From Nocardioides luti (GTDB lineage: Bacteria > Actinomycetota > Actinomycetes > Propionibacteriales > Nocardioidaceae): a stretch of DNA of 64,000 nt. Shown one piece after another: positions 25,567 to 36,936 of this stretch. Location: NCBI RefSeq assembly GCF_014212315.1, contig NZ_JACKXE010000002.1, positions 248,001 through 312,000 on the forward strand, in the 5' to 3' direction. The position numbers and the translations under genes are program-made. Each line of letters begins with the position of its first letter. Position 1 is the stretch's first letter. Below the pieces are notes generated by a model. It saw only the letters and a list, made by a program, of their open reading frames with translations, was not told the DNA's origin and did no database searches.

Positions 25567-27537
25567 TTACACCGCCACCGGTGGGATGCCGCCAGCTGCC
25601 GCGCCGGCGCCGCCGGCACTGCCAGCCGCTCCCCCACCGCCGGCGGCCGGGGTCTTGGGAGCGGCGTCAGCTCCTCCGCCGCCCTGGCCGCCTGAACCGC
25701 CGCCGGGGCCGCCGCCGGTGGGCAGCGTCGTCGGGGTGGGCGGCGCAGGAGGCGTGGGCGGGGTCGGCATCGACGAGTCCTCGTCGCTCCGGTCGCCGTT
25801 CTGCGACCCGGGGTGGGTCCCGCCCTGGCCGCCGGACTGGCCACCGGACTGCCGTCCACCCAGGCCGCTGAAGTCGGGGCCGTAGGTGCTCTGGCCCACA
25901 CCGGCCTGGTTGCTCTCGTCCGACATCAGAGAGGTCGCCTTCGCGCCGGCGGAGTTGATCCAGCCCATGCCGGTCGACAGGGCCTGGCCGACCGGCCCGA
26001 AGCTGCCCAGGGCGCCCTGGGTCGACTTGCTGAACCGGTCGCCGGTCGAGGCTTCGGCGCTCTGCTCGCCCGAGGAGCGGCCGTTGGCGTCAGTGGTCGA
26101 CGCAGCCGACGAGCCGCCACCTGCGCCGCCGCCGCTGAGCAGGCCCTGGAGGCCGCCCTGGATGGCCATGCCCTGGCGGAACGACGCGCCGCTGGGGGTG
26201 CCGGGGTCGACGAAGGCCAGGAGCTTGAACAGGGACAGCGGGGCGACGACGCTGATCAGGATCGTCATCACGGCCGGCAGCGCGGTGCCGAACGCCTTGG
26301 CTGTGTCCTCGGCCAGGTGGGCGGCGACTCCGTTGGCGAACTGCACGCCGATGCCCAGCACCATCACCATCAGCACCGGGGTGAACGCCGCGGCGTGGAA
26401 CCAGCGCAGCGACTTCCAGAACCAGGAGCGGGTGAACTCCGAGACCAGGCCGGCGGCCGCGAGCGGCCCCGTGGCGGTGAGCACCAGCAGGGACGCCGCG
26501 CGGGCCAGGTAGACCAGGACGTGCCCGATGGCGGCCAGCCACAGGAAGATCCCCAGGAAGGCAAGAGCGGTGGCCACGCCGGCGTCGGCGATGTCGTCGA
26601 TGCCGAGTCCGCCGAGCGGGTCCCAGTCGGGCCAGGTCTGCACCTTGAGCAGCGACTTCATCAGCGCCTTGGTCAGCGCCCCGCACGCCGCGATGATCAT
26701 GACGCAGTACCCGAACCAGCAGGCGCACACCAAGACGAACTGGCCGGACCCGATGAAGGCCCGGGCGAGGCTCTTGCCCTCGCGCTTGAAGGCCGCGGCG
26801 CCGAGCTGGATCATCGCCAAGATGACCACCAGGGCCAGCGCCAGCCACAGGGTGAAGGCGTAGACGTCCTTGCCCGGGCCGTCGGCGCTCAGGTCCGGAG
26901 TCAAGAACAGCTCACTGAACGTGAGCACGATGCGCAGCACGAACAGGCCGGAGTTCCAGATCGCGAGCATGGCCGCGGTCCAGGCGTCGGCCGCGGCCTT
27001 GGCGATGACGTCGCCGATGGCCTCGAACGGGTTGGGGATGTCACCGAGACCGGGGATGCCGCCGCCGAAGAGGTCACCGACGTTCGGCAGACCGGGGATC
27101 CCGGGCAGCCCAGGGACGCCCGGAAGCCCGGGCAACCCGCCGATGTTGCCGCAGATCGCGTCGAGGATCCCGCAGCCGTCGGGGAGCAGATCTCCCGCGC
27201 CGTCCAGCAGGTCGCCGGCACCGTCCTTCACATCGCCGGCGGCGTCCTTGCCGCAATCGATCGGGTCCTTGGCGCAGTCGACGGCGTCGCCGCCGAGATC
27301 GCACAGGGCGTCGGGCCCCGGGCAGCCCATCTTGAGGTTGCGGGCCGGCAAAGTGCCGCTGGCCACCACCGGGGCGATCGGAGCGAGGTGCGCCGTGCTG
27401 GCGGCCGGCTCGCTGGCCGCTGCGGCGGGAGGCTGGAGGGTCGAGGCAGCTCCGAGGAGCGTGGTGAGCACCAGGAGCGCCAGGGCGGCGTTGGCGAGTC
27501 GGCTCGCCCGGCGCACGGCGGTGATGACGGTGCTCAC
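25567..27537 (-). CDS. virB6: VirB6/TrbL-like polytopic channel protein
   Basis: The 656-residue product has an N-terminal signal-like helix (ANAALALLVLTTLLGAAS), a Gly/Pro repeat-rich external stretch at about 130-165 (GLPGLPGVPGLPGIPGLP), then six or more membrane helices between about 190 and 460, among them LALALVVILAMIQL and LVLVCACWFGYCVMIIAAC-like segments. The last 170 residues are a disordered Gly/Ser/Gln/Pro tail. Size and topology match the inner-membrane channel component. GTG start in a GTGA overlap with the VirB8-like gene. Confidence 0.8.
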   Translation of the reverse strand: MSTVITAVRRASRLANAALALLVLTTLLGAASTLQPPAAAASEPAASTAHLAPIAPVVASGTLPARNLKMGCPGPDALCDLGGDAVDCAKDPIDCGKDAAGDVKDGAGDLLDGAGDLLPDGCGILDAICGNIGGLPGLPGVPGLPGIPGLPNVGDLFGGGIPGLGDIPNPFEAIGDVIAKAAADAWTAAMLAIWNSGLFVLRIVLTFSELFLTPDLSADGPGKDVYAFTLWLALALVVILAMIQLGAAAFKREGKSLARAFIGSGQFVLVCACWFGYCVMIIAACGALTKALMKSLLKVQTWPDWDPLGGLGIDDIADAGVATALAFLGIFLWLAAIGHVLVYLARAASLLVLTATGPLAAAGLVSEFTRSWFWKSLRWFHAAAFTPVLMVMVLGIGVQFANGVAAHLAEDTAKAFGTALPAVMTILISVVAPLSLFKLLAFVDPGTPSGASFRQGMAIQGGLQGLLSGGGAGGGSSAASTTDANGRSSGEQSAEASTGDRFSKSTQGALGSFGPVGQALSTGMGWINSAGAKATSLMSDESNQAGVGQSTYGPDFSGLGGRQSGGQSGGQGGTHPGSQNGDRSDEDSSMPTPPTPPAPPTPTTLPTGGGPGGGSGGQGGGGADAAPKTPAAGGGGAAGSAGGAGAAAGGIPPVAV

Positions 27538-28310
27538 TGGGGAGCTCCGTTGATCCGGATCCAGCCGGCCTTCGCGAACTCGGGGGTGCCGGGCGCCACC
27601 GCCTGCGGCTGGCCCTCCGAGACCAGGTGCTCGATGTCCGCTTCGCTGCCCTGGACCAGTCGCCAGTCACCGTCGAGCCACCGCATCAGCTGGGTGCCGG
27701 CGTAGAGGCTGTCCTTGACCTGGCCGTCAACGGTGGTGAGGGTGACGTAGCTGAGCAGGTTCACCGCGTAGTAGCCGGTGTCGAGCTCCTCGAGTGTGAA
27801 GGCGACCGGGGTGACGGCGTACGACGCGGGGGCGGGCACGTCGCCCTCCTTCGCGACGCCGGCCTGCTGGCGGCGCAGCGCGACCGCGGCGCGGGAGCGC
27901 TCCTCGAAGACGGCCTTGTCCTCGGGATTGGCGTAGAGGCGGGCGACGGTGACGGCCTGGTCGAAGTCGAACCCGAGCTGTGCCTTGGCCAGCTCGACCT
28001 GAAGCGCCACGGCGCCCAGGTCGGTGGCCGGAAATCCCGTCGGGTAGCCGTCGACCTGGTCGTCGCCGGTCGGGATTACGACTCCGTCGACCGGCGCGGT
28101 GTCCGGTGCGACCTGCTCGACCGATGCGTTCTCGACCGTCTGGCTCGAGTTGTCCCCGCCGGTGGCGTCGGGGCCGCCGGAGTCGTCGTCGGCCCGGGTG
28201 CGAGCACCGAGCCAGACGACGGTGGCCACCATGCAGGCGATCCCCACCAGGATGCCGATGCGCACCAGGGTGGCCCGCGAGTCGTCGTTGCCGGTCGTCA
28301 GGTTCTTCAT
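27534..28310 (-). CDS. VirB8/TcpC-like single-pass protein, 258 aa
   Basis: MKNLTTGNDDSRATLVRIGI is followed by a membrane helix at about 18-35 and a disordered acidic linker. A globular domain with beta segments at about 130-240 follows (YYAVNLLSYVTLTTVDGQVK, LMRWLDGDWRLVQG). This layout matches TcpC/VirB8 scaffold proteins. It is translationally coupled (TGATG) to the next upstream gene, which has the same topology; the two may form a hetero-oligomer. Confidence 0.7.
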   Translation of the reverse strand: MKNLTTGNDDSRATLVRIGILVGIACMVATVVWLGARTRADDDSGGPDATGGDNSSQTVENASVEQVAPDTAPVDGVVIPTGDDQVDGYPTGFPATDLGAVALQVELAKAQLGFDFDQAVTVARLYANPEDKAVFEERSRAAVALRRQQAGVAKEGDVPAPASYAVTPVAFTLEELDTGYYAVNLLSYVTLTTVDGQVKDSLYAGTQLMRWLDGDWRLVQGSEADIEHLVSEGQPQAVAPGTPEFAKAGWIRINGAPQ

Positions 28311-29176
28311 CAGTGGTCCCCTTCGATGTGGTCAGGGTCAGTGGTGTCGTCGGTCGACCAGGTGCGCCAGCCGGCCTCGTGGGCCAGCTGCGTGCCGGGC
28401 CAGGTCGCGGGGGCGGGTGCGGGCGGGGCGCCGGGAGCGACCATCCAGCGCCCGCCGACCCACTGCATGCGCTCGCAGTGGGCGAAGGCGATCTGGCCTT
28501 CCTGCTTGTAGGAGGCGGTGACCTTCATCAGCACGCAGACGGTGGTCCAGTCGGGCCCGTCGGTGCCCTTCACGAGCGCGGCGGCCGGCTCGAGGGAGAC
28601 CGAGGCGCTGGGGTCCTTGACCTCGCCCATTCCGGTGCTGGTCAAGAAGGCCTGGACGCTGGCGGTGATCCACCACTCCTCGGCGCGGACCCCGCCGGGC
28701 AGAGCCCAGGCGTTGTAGACCTCCGCCGCGGTGGTCAGGCTCATCGACTGCAGCACCGCCAGGTCGATCTGCGCGAGCTGCCCGATCGCGCCCTCGGGGG
28801 TGTGCGGGAACCCGGTCATCACGAACGCCGGTCCGTTCACACCGGTGCCAGCCGGGACTTTGATGACGGGCACCTTGGCGCTGGGGGTCGCGGCCGGGAA
28901 GGCGGCGCTCTCGGGAACGGCCAGCATCGGCTCGGCCGCTACCTCGTCGCGATGCACGGCACCCTGGGCCACCGTCGAGCGATCGGTCTCGCCGGTGGCG
29001 ACGTCGGTGTTGGCGCTGGCTTCCTCACCGATCCCGGCGACGGCCAGGTAGACCGCGTAGCCGAGGCCACCGAGCAGGAGCACCGCCACGACGACGGCGG
29101 CGACCAGGATTCCGAGCAGGCGGCGCCGGCCCCACTCCGTGGCACCTTCGGCCTTCTTCGTGGCTGCGCGCCGCAT
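28310..29176 (-). CDS. TcpC/VirB8-like T4SS protein, 288 aa
   Basis: MRRAATKKAEGATEWGRRRL precedes one membrane helix (LLGILVAAVVVAVLLLGGLG) and an external domain with FVMTGFPHTPEGAIGQLAQ, WWITASVQAFLTSTGM and CERMQWVGGRWMVAPG. The folded part resembles conjugal transfer TcpC proteins of Gram-positive systems. The N-terminal ATG lies in an ATGA overlap with the VirB2-like gene. The open frame extends further upstream, but that part antisenses the VirB2-like frame. Confidence 0.75.
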   Translation of the reverse strand: MRRAATKKAEGATEWGRRRLLGILVAAVVVAVLLLGGLGYAVYLAVAGIGEEASANTDVATGETDRSTVAQGAVHRDEVAAEPMLAVPESAAFPAATPSAKVPVIKVPAGTGVNGPAFVMTGFPHTPEGAIGQLAQIDLAVLQSMSLTTAAEVYNAWALPGGVRAEEWWITASVQAFLTSTGMGEVKDPSASVSLEPAAALVKGTDGPDWTTVCVLMKVTASYKQEGQIAFAHCERMQWVGGRWMVAPGAPPAPAPATWPGTQLAHEAGWRTWSTDDTTDPDHIEGDH

Positions 29177-29469
29177 CAGATGCAGCCCTTGCCGAGGATC
29201 CCGTTGAGCATGCCGGGCAGGACCAGGTAGGCGATCGCGCAGGCGAACACGACCACCACCGAGATCACCCCGACCTTGGAGGCGTGCGGCAGGGAGAACA
29301 CGCGGCCGGCGATGATCGCGCCGATGGCGATCACGATGCCGAGGCCGAACAGGACGATGACGCCCCACAGCACGTAACTGGTGATCTCGTTGGTGGGTCC
29401 GACGGCACCCGGCGGCGCCTTCGGGCAGACCTGGGCGGCCATCGGGAGGAGAGCGGTCATGACGTCCAT
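29176..29469 (-). CDS. VirB2/TrbC-like small membrane protein
   Basis: The 97-residue protein has two helices (TSYVLWGVIVLFGLGIVIAI and VGVISVVVVFACAIAYLVLP) separated by a short basic loop (GRVFSLPHASK), the classic VirB2-pilin topology, and a C-terminal GKGCI. A good AAAGGAAG ribosome site precedes ATG 29469. It probably forms the secretion filament or channel subunit. The assignment rests on size, topology and position. Confidence 0.7.
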   Translation of the reverse strand: MDVMTALLPMAAQVCPKAPPGAVGPTNEITSYVLWGVIVLFGLGIVIAIGAIIAGRVFSLPHASKVGVISVVVVFACAIAYLVLPGMLNGILGKGCI

Positions 29470-29509
29470 GGGTGGACTTCCTTTCTGGGTTTGCTTGACT
29501 CGGTGCGGG

Positions 29510-30358
29510 TCAGGCGCTTTCGCTGGTGTCGGTGGACAGGTGGGCGGGCTCGAGCAGCTGACGGGCTGCCGAGATGAGGGGGGCCGGGACGGGCCGGGAG
29601 TCCAGGCCGTTGACCGCGAGCTCGCGTTCCTCGGGGATCTCCACGCACCGGTCCGCGACCAGGGCGCGACGTACGGCGGGGCCGCCGGCGTGCTCGAGGC
29701 CCCGGGGCCACTTCTTGCGGCGCGGCCCACGCACGGCGAGGGCGATCTGCTCGGGCTGCCAGTGGTTGGCCAGCAGCTCGAGCGCGACCGAGGCGCGACG
29801 CATCCCGGGGACGGTGGCGGTGGTGACCAGGACGACCTGGTCGGCGGTGCGGACGGCCTCGGCGAGCCAGCAGTCGGTGGCCAGCAGCAGGCCGGCCTCC
29901 CAGCCGACGTCGAGGATGGTCAGCTGGGTCTCGTTCTCGGCGTCGATCGGCAGCGGAATCTCGTCGACGCCGGCGAGCACCTCGCTGGCCCGCTCGAGCA
30001 GGACGTGGTCGCGCTTGCCCTGACGCCAGTCGGTCGGGTGCAGGCCGAGCTCGGCGGTGCTTGCGGCGGCGAGACCAGAGGCGGTGACCGAGCAGCACTC
30101 GATCACCCGGACCGGGCCGGCGGCAGCCAGGCCGGCAGCCAGGGCGATGGTGCTGGCCCCGACCGACCCGGCGCATCCGATCACCGCGATGGTGTGCTCC
30201 CCCGCGGCTGGCGACCAGTCGTCCGCGGCGGCGGGGCCGCGGCCGCGGGGTCCCTTGCCGGCGCCGACGCCGGTGCGGAACTCGCCGGCGTTCACGGCAT
30301 CCCAGGCCCGCTTGAGCTCGTCGACCCCGACCGGGCGGCTTGAGATCTGGGTGCTCAC
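29510..30358 (-). CDS. MinD/ParA-like ATPase of the T4SS operon
   Basis: A 282-residue protein with HTIAVIGCAGSVGASTIALA in place of the deviant Walker A, TILDVGWEAGLLLATDCWLA in place of the Walker B/DxxP region, and VVLVTTATVPGMRRA. Both lysines normally present in the P-loop are absent, so ATP hydrolysis is doubtful. A positioning or scaffolding role for the secretion system is inferred. GTG start in a GTGA overlap. Confidence 0.75.
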   Translation of the reverse strand: MSTQISSRPVGVDELKRAWDAVNAGEFRTGVGAGKGPRGRGPAAADDWSPAAGEHTIAVIGCAGSVGASTIALAAGLAAAGPVRVIECCSVTASGLAAASTAELGLHPTDWRQGKRDHVLLERASEVLAGVDEIPLPIDAENETQLTILDVGWEAGLLLATDCWLAEAVRTADQVVLVTTATVPGMRRASVALELLANHWQPEQIALAVRGPRRKKWPRGLEHAGGPAVRRALVADRCVEIPEERELAVNGLDSRPVPAPLISAARQLLEPAHLSTDTSESA

Positions 30359-30576
30359 TGGGCCTCCCCGATGCCGCCGCGGCGGAACTCAAGCGCGGCG
30401 CGGACCTCAGCCGGAGTCAGGCTTGCCAGCTGTGCCTTGGCGGCCTGGACCTCGTGCAGCTGGGCGACGCAGCCGGTGAGCTGCTCGATCGCCTCGGTCT
30501 CGCGGCCGGCGATCGCGAACAGCTCGGCAACCTGCTCCGGCGTCCGGCTCTCGCGGTCGTCCTGGGTGTTCGTCAT
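30355..30576 (-). CDS. Hypothetical helical protein, 73 aa, first gene of T4SS operon
   Basis: MTNTQDDRESRTPEQVAELF is followed by one long helix (EAIEQLTGCVAQLHEVQAAK). ATG 30576 has GGAGG upstream, and motif copy e lies 17 bases before the start. It overlaps the MinD-like gene by 4 bases. No family recognised. Confidence 0.7.
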   Translation of the reverse strand: MTNTQDDRESRTPEQVAELFAIAGRETEAIEQLTGCVAQLHEVQAAKAQLASLTPAEVRAALEFRRGGIGEAQ

Positions 30577-30593
30577 GGGCTTCACCACCTCCA

Positions 30594-30628
30594 GTCGCCT
30601 ATGTGTAGTGGGGCGGTGGGAGCGATCA
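30594..30628 (-). promoter_or_regulatory. Element-wide bipartite promoter motif, copy e (T4SS operon)
   Basis: TGATCGC - 20 bases - TAGGCGAC (one change in the second box) on the minus strand, 17 bases before the 73-residue gene and 10 bases after the stop of the sigma-like gene. Confidence 0.75.
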
Positions 30629-30637
30629 CGGTTGCGC

Positions 30638-31591
30638 TCATTCGTCATGGCCGAACTTCCTCGGGGCGGCCGCGGCGAGGGCGCGCATGCTGCGCGAGCC
30701 GCGGCGACGGACGGTTGCCTCGGACACCCCGACCCGCGGCGCGACCCGGCTGGACACCTCGTTGCTCAGCAGACCGCCGTAGCCGCGAGCAAGGTTGCGG
30801 GTCTCGACCCGGTCGGCCTCGTCGACCAGGCACAGCAGCAGGTACCGGTCGGCCGGGCTGATCACCTGGTTCTCGCAGGCCCACGCCAGCAGCTCCAGCA
30901 GCTCCTCGGTGGCCGACGGCTCCTCCTGCTCCGGGCCGGCGTCGGCGAGGATCTCGGGACGGTGGAACAGGGCGCCAGCAACCCGTTCGGTCGGCATCGC
31001 GGCGGCGCTCCACACTCCTGCGTCGCCGTCGGCCAAGTCTCCGGACGAGAAGAACTCCACGAGGGTGGTGTTCGCCCACGTGCGGTCGGCCCGGGAGACG
31101 TAGAAGAAGTCCCCGACCTCGCGGAGGACGCCGACGCGAGTGTTGATCAGGATGTTCGCGGCGACCTTGCGCAGCCGGCGCCACTTGAAGGTCCGAACCT
31201 CGATCCACAGCTGGGAGGCCACCAGCTCGTCGATCCGCTCGACGGCCGACCAGGAGCCTGCCGCGACGGGCTGGCTGTCGCGGAAGACCTCGCGGGGAGG
31301 GAGGGTGCTCAGCCAGCCGGCGAGCCGGCACGCGCCGGGCAGCAGGCACTTGGCGAGCGCGGCCGCAGCAGCGATGTCGTCGCCGCCATCCGGAGCCGCC
31401 AGCATGGCCAGCGCCAGGAGGACCTCGTCAGAGGCTGCGCTGTCCACCGAGGGCAGCCAGGCCCGGAGGTCGTCGAACTCCTCGACGACTCCAAGCCGTG
31501 GATCCGCGGCCACCCAAGCCGGCCACTTCTGGCGGGCCTGGTCGAGCAGTTCGCTGTTGTCGTCGAGGCCGAGCTGGTCACCCACACTCAT
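30638..31591 (-). CDS. Sigma-70-like DNA-binding protein, candidate element regulator
   Basis: The 317-residue protein has a middle segment like sigma region 2 (AALAKCLLPGACRLAGWL, then VERIDELVASQLWIEVRTF and VAANILINTRV). The C-terminal helix-turn-helix resembles sigma region 4 (ISPADRYLLLCLVDEADRV, then VAPRVGVSEATVRRRGSRSM). The likeness to actinobacterial sigma-like regulators is by eye, not by alignment. ATG 31591 has an AAAGGGGAG ribosome site. It is not itself preceded by the bipartite motif and lies just upstream of the T4SS operon. It could be the factor that reads the nine shared promoters. A transcriptional activator is the alternative. Confidence 0.6.
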   Translation of the reverse strand: MSVGDQLGLDDNSELLDQARQKWPAWVAADPRLGVVEEFDDLRAWLPSVDSAASDEVLLALAMLAAPDGGDDIAAAAALAKCLLPGACRLAGWLSTLPPREVFRDSQPVAAGSWSAVERIDELVASQLWIEVRTFKWRRLRKVAANILINTRVGVLREVGDFFYVSRADRTWANTTLVEFFSSGDLADGDAGVWSAAAMPTERVAGALFHRPEILADAGPEQEEPSATEELLELLAWACENQVISPADRYLLLCLVDEADRVETRNLARGYGGLLSNEVSSRVAPRVGVSEATVRRRGSRSMRALAAAAPRKFGHDE

Positions 31592-31958
31592 CGCACTCGC
31601 TCCCCTTTCGTCCGTGGCTGTGCACGGCAGAAAGGTCGCGAGCGGGCGTCCCCGCATCCGTCCCCCCAAACCCCCGATTTGGAGGGGGGACGCAGAGGAG
31701 GGACGCGCGTTTCCGCAGGTCAGAGGCCGTCCCCCCGAAAATTGCAGAAACTTCTTGACCAGGGTGGCGCGGGGCCTATTCGTCGAGATGCGCCGAACGT
31801 TTCCAAACGCGACGCACCTACCTTTCAACACAGAATCGGTAGGGATTCGCTCCGCGGCAGCGCCCTGGTGACAGACGGACGGGTGACCGCGCGGGTCGAA
31901 CCCGCCGTGTCGCTGCGCGTTGCTACCTTGAGCCGTCCGTCGAACAGTGGAGTCGTCC
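31592..31958. other. Divergent intergenic region with G/C-tract hairpin
   Basis: Lies between the sigma-like gene (minus) and the NACHT gene (plus). CGTCCCCCC at 31659-31667 pairs with GGGGGGACG at 31684-31692, and AAA with TTT inside, giving a strong hairpin. CGTCCCCCC recurs at about 31728. Base composition drops in GC from about 31740 toward the NACHT start, which fits a cargo-gene boundary. No gene and no copy of the bipartite motif seen here. Confidence 0.4.
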
Positions 31959-34814
<2,856 letters not shown>

Positions 34815-35013
34815 CTTCCTGCCGGACCAAGCGGCCGTCAGGCCACGCTGTGTCGAGGGCGAGCTCGCAGATCGGCGGACCCCAGACCGCCAGAAGGGCG
34901 GGCACCCAGGTCACGTGACGGGCCAGCTGGCCCCCCGAAGGCGAGCGTCTAGGTCCGCGCGATTTCCTATTCATCAGCGCAGGCGAGCCACCCCATGCTC
35001 TACTTCTCGCGAT

Positions 35014-35046
35014 CCCCAGGTGACCCGAGACGCCTGGGGCTCTTTC
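35014..35046 (+). terminator. Candidate terminator after the NACHT gene
   Basis: CCCCAGG (35014-35020) and CCTGGGG (35033-35039) with a 12-base loop, followed by CTCTTTC on the plus strand. It is 200 bases from the NACHT stop, so confidence is moderate. Confidence 0.4.
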
Positions 35047-35118
35047 ACGTCCAGCAGCGGCAGCACGAGCAGCTCCGCTCGGCAGGCCCGGTACCTCGGG
35101 GCGCGCTCGGGCAGCGAA

Positions 35119-35161
35119 CGACACAGGTCCCCTTCCTGCTGAGAGGACGAGACCTGTGTCG
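35119..35161 (-). terminator. Candidate terminator after the Tad operon
   Basis: CGACACAGGTC and its perfect reverse complement GACCTGTGTCG, arms of 11 bases with 21 between, 25 bases beyond the stop of the last Tad-operon gene. No T-run; an operator cannot be excluded. Confidence 0.5.
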
Positions 35162-35185
35162 GTGGGTCGGTCGGCTAGTACAGGG

Positions 35186-36082
35186 TCACTGGGTCAGCAC
35201 CTGGGCCTCCCCGATGCGGATCGGGAGGGGCTCGGTGGCAAGGTCGAACTCGATGGTTCCGGACTGCCCGCCACCGGTCCACTCGACCACCCAGTGACTG
35301 GCCGCGGTGACCTGGTACGCACCCTCGGGCTGGTCGGTCGACATCTTCGCGTAGCGGTGCCCGCAGGTCGGGGAGTCCTGCTTGCCGTAGTGATCGGCGT
35401 ACGGCGTCCCCTTGCCGGTGCAGGTCACCTTGGTGCCGTCGCCCATGTTCCACACGATGCTGGAGACGCTGGCGGTGGCGCTGACCGAGACCGGCCCTTC
35501 GCTGGCGGACGCGGTGATCGGTCCGAACGTGTCATCGGTCGGGCTGTCGACCCACATCCACACCGGCAGACCAACGAGTCCGATCCGGTTGGGGCCGGGC
35601 TCGGGAACGATGCCGATCCTGATCGGATCCAGGTCCATCGACGCGATCGCGCGATTGGCGAGAACCACCGGGTCGATCGTGACCGTGCCGTTCTGGATCC
35701 AGACCGGATCCCATGAGGAGCCTGGGGGCGGCCAGTAGCAGATGTGCCACGCACCATCCTCGTTGCTCTGTCCAGGGGGCGGCAGTGGGCCCTCCCCACC
35801 CGGATCCCAGACGTCGCCGACCCAGCACTGATGGCTGCTGCTCCATACCGACCCGCCGGGGCCAGTGCACGGGATCTCCCTACCGTCTGAGGTCGAGCAA
35901 GTCGACGAGCCACCGGTGTCACCGCCGTCACCGCCGTCGTTGCCGCCATCCTCGTCGTCACAGACAACTTCGCCGGTCACCGGGTCCGCTGTGCAGTCAG
36001 CGCTCGCGGCGGAGGCGGTGACGAACACGATGACGAGCGACCCTGCCAACGCCACCAACAGAGCAATGAGTCTCCTCAGCAT
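35186..36082 (-). CDS. Secreted protein with PKD-like domain, 298 aa
   Basis: MLRRLIALLVALAGSLVIVF and ASAASA form a signal peptide with a cleavage site near residue 28. An acidic Gly/Asp linker is followed by WDPGGEGPLPPPGQSNEDGA and HICYWPPPGSSWD. A C-terminal PKD-like segment follows (SIVWNMGDGTKVTCTGKG, TCGHRYAKMS). Such proteins accompany actinobacterial Tad loci and may be surface or pilus-tip components. The start overlaps the end of the broken lipoprotein gene by 7 bases. Last gene of the Tad operon. Confidence 0.75.
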   Translation of the reverse strand: MLRRLIALLVALAGSLVIVFVTASAASADCTADPVTGEVVCDDEDGGNDGGDGGDTGGSSTCSTSDGREIPCTGPGGSVWSSSHQCWVGDVWDPGGEGPLPPPGQSNEDGAWHICYWPPPGSSWDPVWIQNGTVTIDPVVLANRAIASMDLDPIRIGIVPEPGPNRIGLVGLPVWMWVDSPTDDTFGPITASASEGPVSVSATASVSSIVWNMGDGTKVTCTGKGTPYADHYGKQDSPTCGHRYAKMSTDQPEGAYQVTAASHWVVEWTGGGQSGTIEFDLATEPLPIRIGEAQVLTQ

Positions 36083-36642
36083 GGCTGGTCCCAAAGCAGG
36101 TCCGAGTCGGAGACCTTCCACGCACCCTTGTCCTTGACGAGCGTGTACTCAACCGGGGCGGGGTTGCGGAGCGGGTTTCCGTTGGGGTCGGTGAAGTCCG
36201 GTTGCCTGATCGCCCCGTCGTTCTTCCAGGTGACCCTGGTGCGGTCCTCGCAGTCGATGATCAGGATCGAGGTCCCGCGATTCCGCGGCGCGTCGAGCGT
36301 GTGTGCGTACTCCCCGGTCACCGTGACGTTTTCATTCATCATGCTCGCGACGGTGTGCTGCAACTGCAGAAACTCCTCACCGGTCGCGACCGGATTGAGC
36401 GCCTTGAAGTTGATGTCCCGCTTCCGGTAAGCGAGGTCGCGTACCTCGAGGTACATCGCCAGCTGGGCCGCCGCCTTCTACTCGGGAGTCTGCGGCGTCG
36501 GCGCAGTGCTCGTCGGGCTCGAGCTCGGCGTAGCGGTCGGGGTGTCCTCGGCCTCGGGGTCGGTGCTGTCGTCCGAGCAGCCCGTGAGGGTGAGGGCGAG
36601 GGCGAGGGCCACTCCCCCGAGTGCGGAGTGGTGCTTCCTCAT
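36076..36642 (-). pseudogene. Lipoprotein gene interrupted by in-frame amber codon
   Basis: ATG 36642 gives MRKHHSALGGVALALALTLT followed by GCSDDST, a lipoprotein signal with lipobox LTGC. A Thr/Pro-rich linker then meets TAG at 36478-36480. The same frame continues at once as KAAAQLAMYLEVRDLAYRK and 127 further residues ending LLWDQPC. The body has normal coding character and matches the layout of Tad-locus lipoproteins with a SnoaL-like C-terminal domain. Either a nonsense mutation inactivates the gene, or the amber is read through, or the C-terminal part is re-initiated at ATG 36456 without a signal peptide. Confidence 0.75.
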
Positions 36643-36914
36643 GCGGTGTCTCCTCCTATGTTGGGCGGCGCCATGACTGATCGCTGGCTGACGTCGGTGG
36701 CAATGTGCTCGAGGTGTTCTTCGGCGGCGTCGACGAGCTCGGCCAGCGAGCCGTTGTCGGCGGGGTCGATGCCGAACTGCTTGTCGGCGTTGTAGAGGGT
36801 GCGGATGGTGTCGCGCACGAAGACGGCCCTGGCCACGCGTCGGGCGTCGAGGTCTGGGCGGTCGCCGCCGGCCGCGACGTAGCGGCCGGTGAGCTCCTGG
36901 TCGAACGTGGTCAT
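36639..36914 (-). CDS. Hypothetical protein, 91 aa, Tad operon
   Basis: MTTFDQELTGRYVAAGGDRP begins an all-helical protein (RAVFVRDTIRTLYNADKQFG). AAGGGAG precedes the start, and an ATGA overlap joins it to the lipoprotein gene. No family recognised. Confidence 0.7.
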   Translation of the reverse strand: MTTFDQELTGRYVAAGGDRPDLDARRVARAVFVRDTIRTLYNADKQFGIDPADNGSLAELVDAAEEHLEHIATDVSQRSVMAPPNIGGDTA

Positions 36915-36936
36915 GTGCTGGTGCTCCCTTCCCGAG

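Larger units (their letters stand above)
34815..35185. other. Intergenic region between convergent NACHT and Tad-operon ends
   Basis: No convincing gene. It holds two hairpins, listed separately, consistent with termination from both sides. A CTATTC sequence occurs near 34968. Confidence 0.4.

Noticed and set aside
36478..36480. TAG as a pyrrolysine codon
   Set aside because: No pyrrolysine genes or structure seen, and actinomycetes are not known for this use; mutation or readthrough is simpler.
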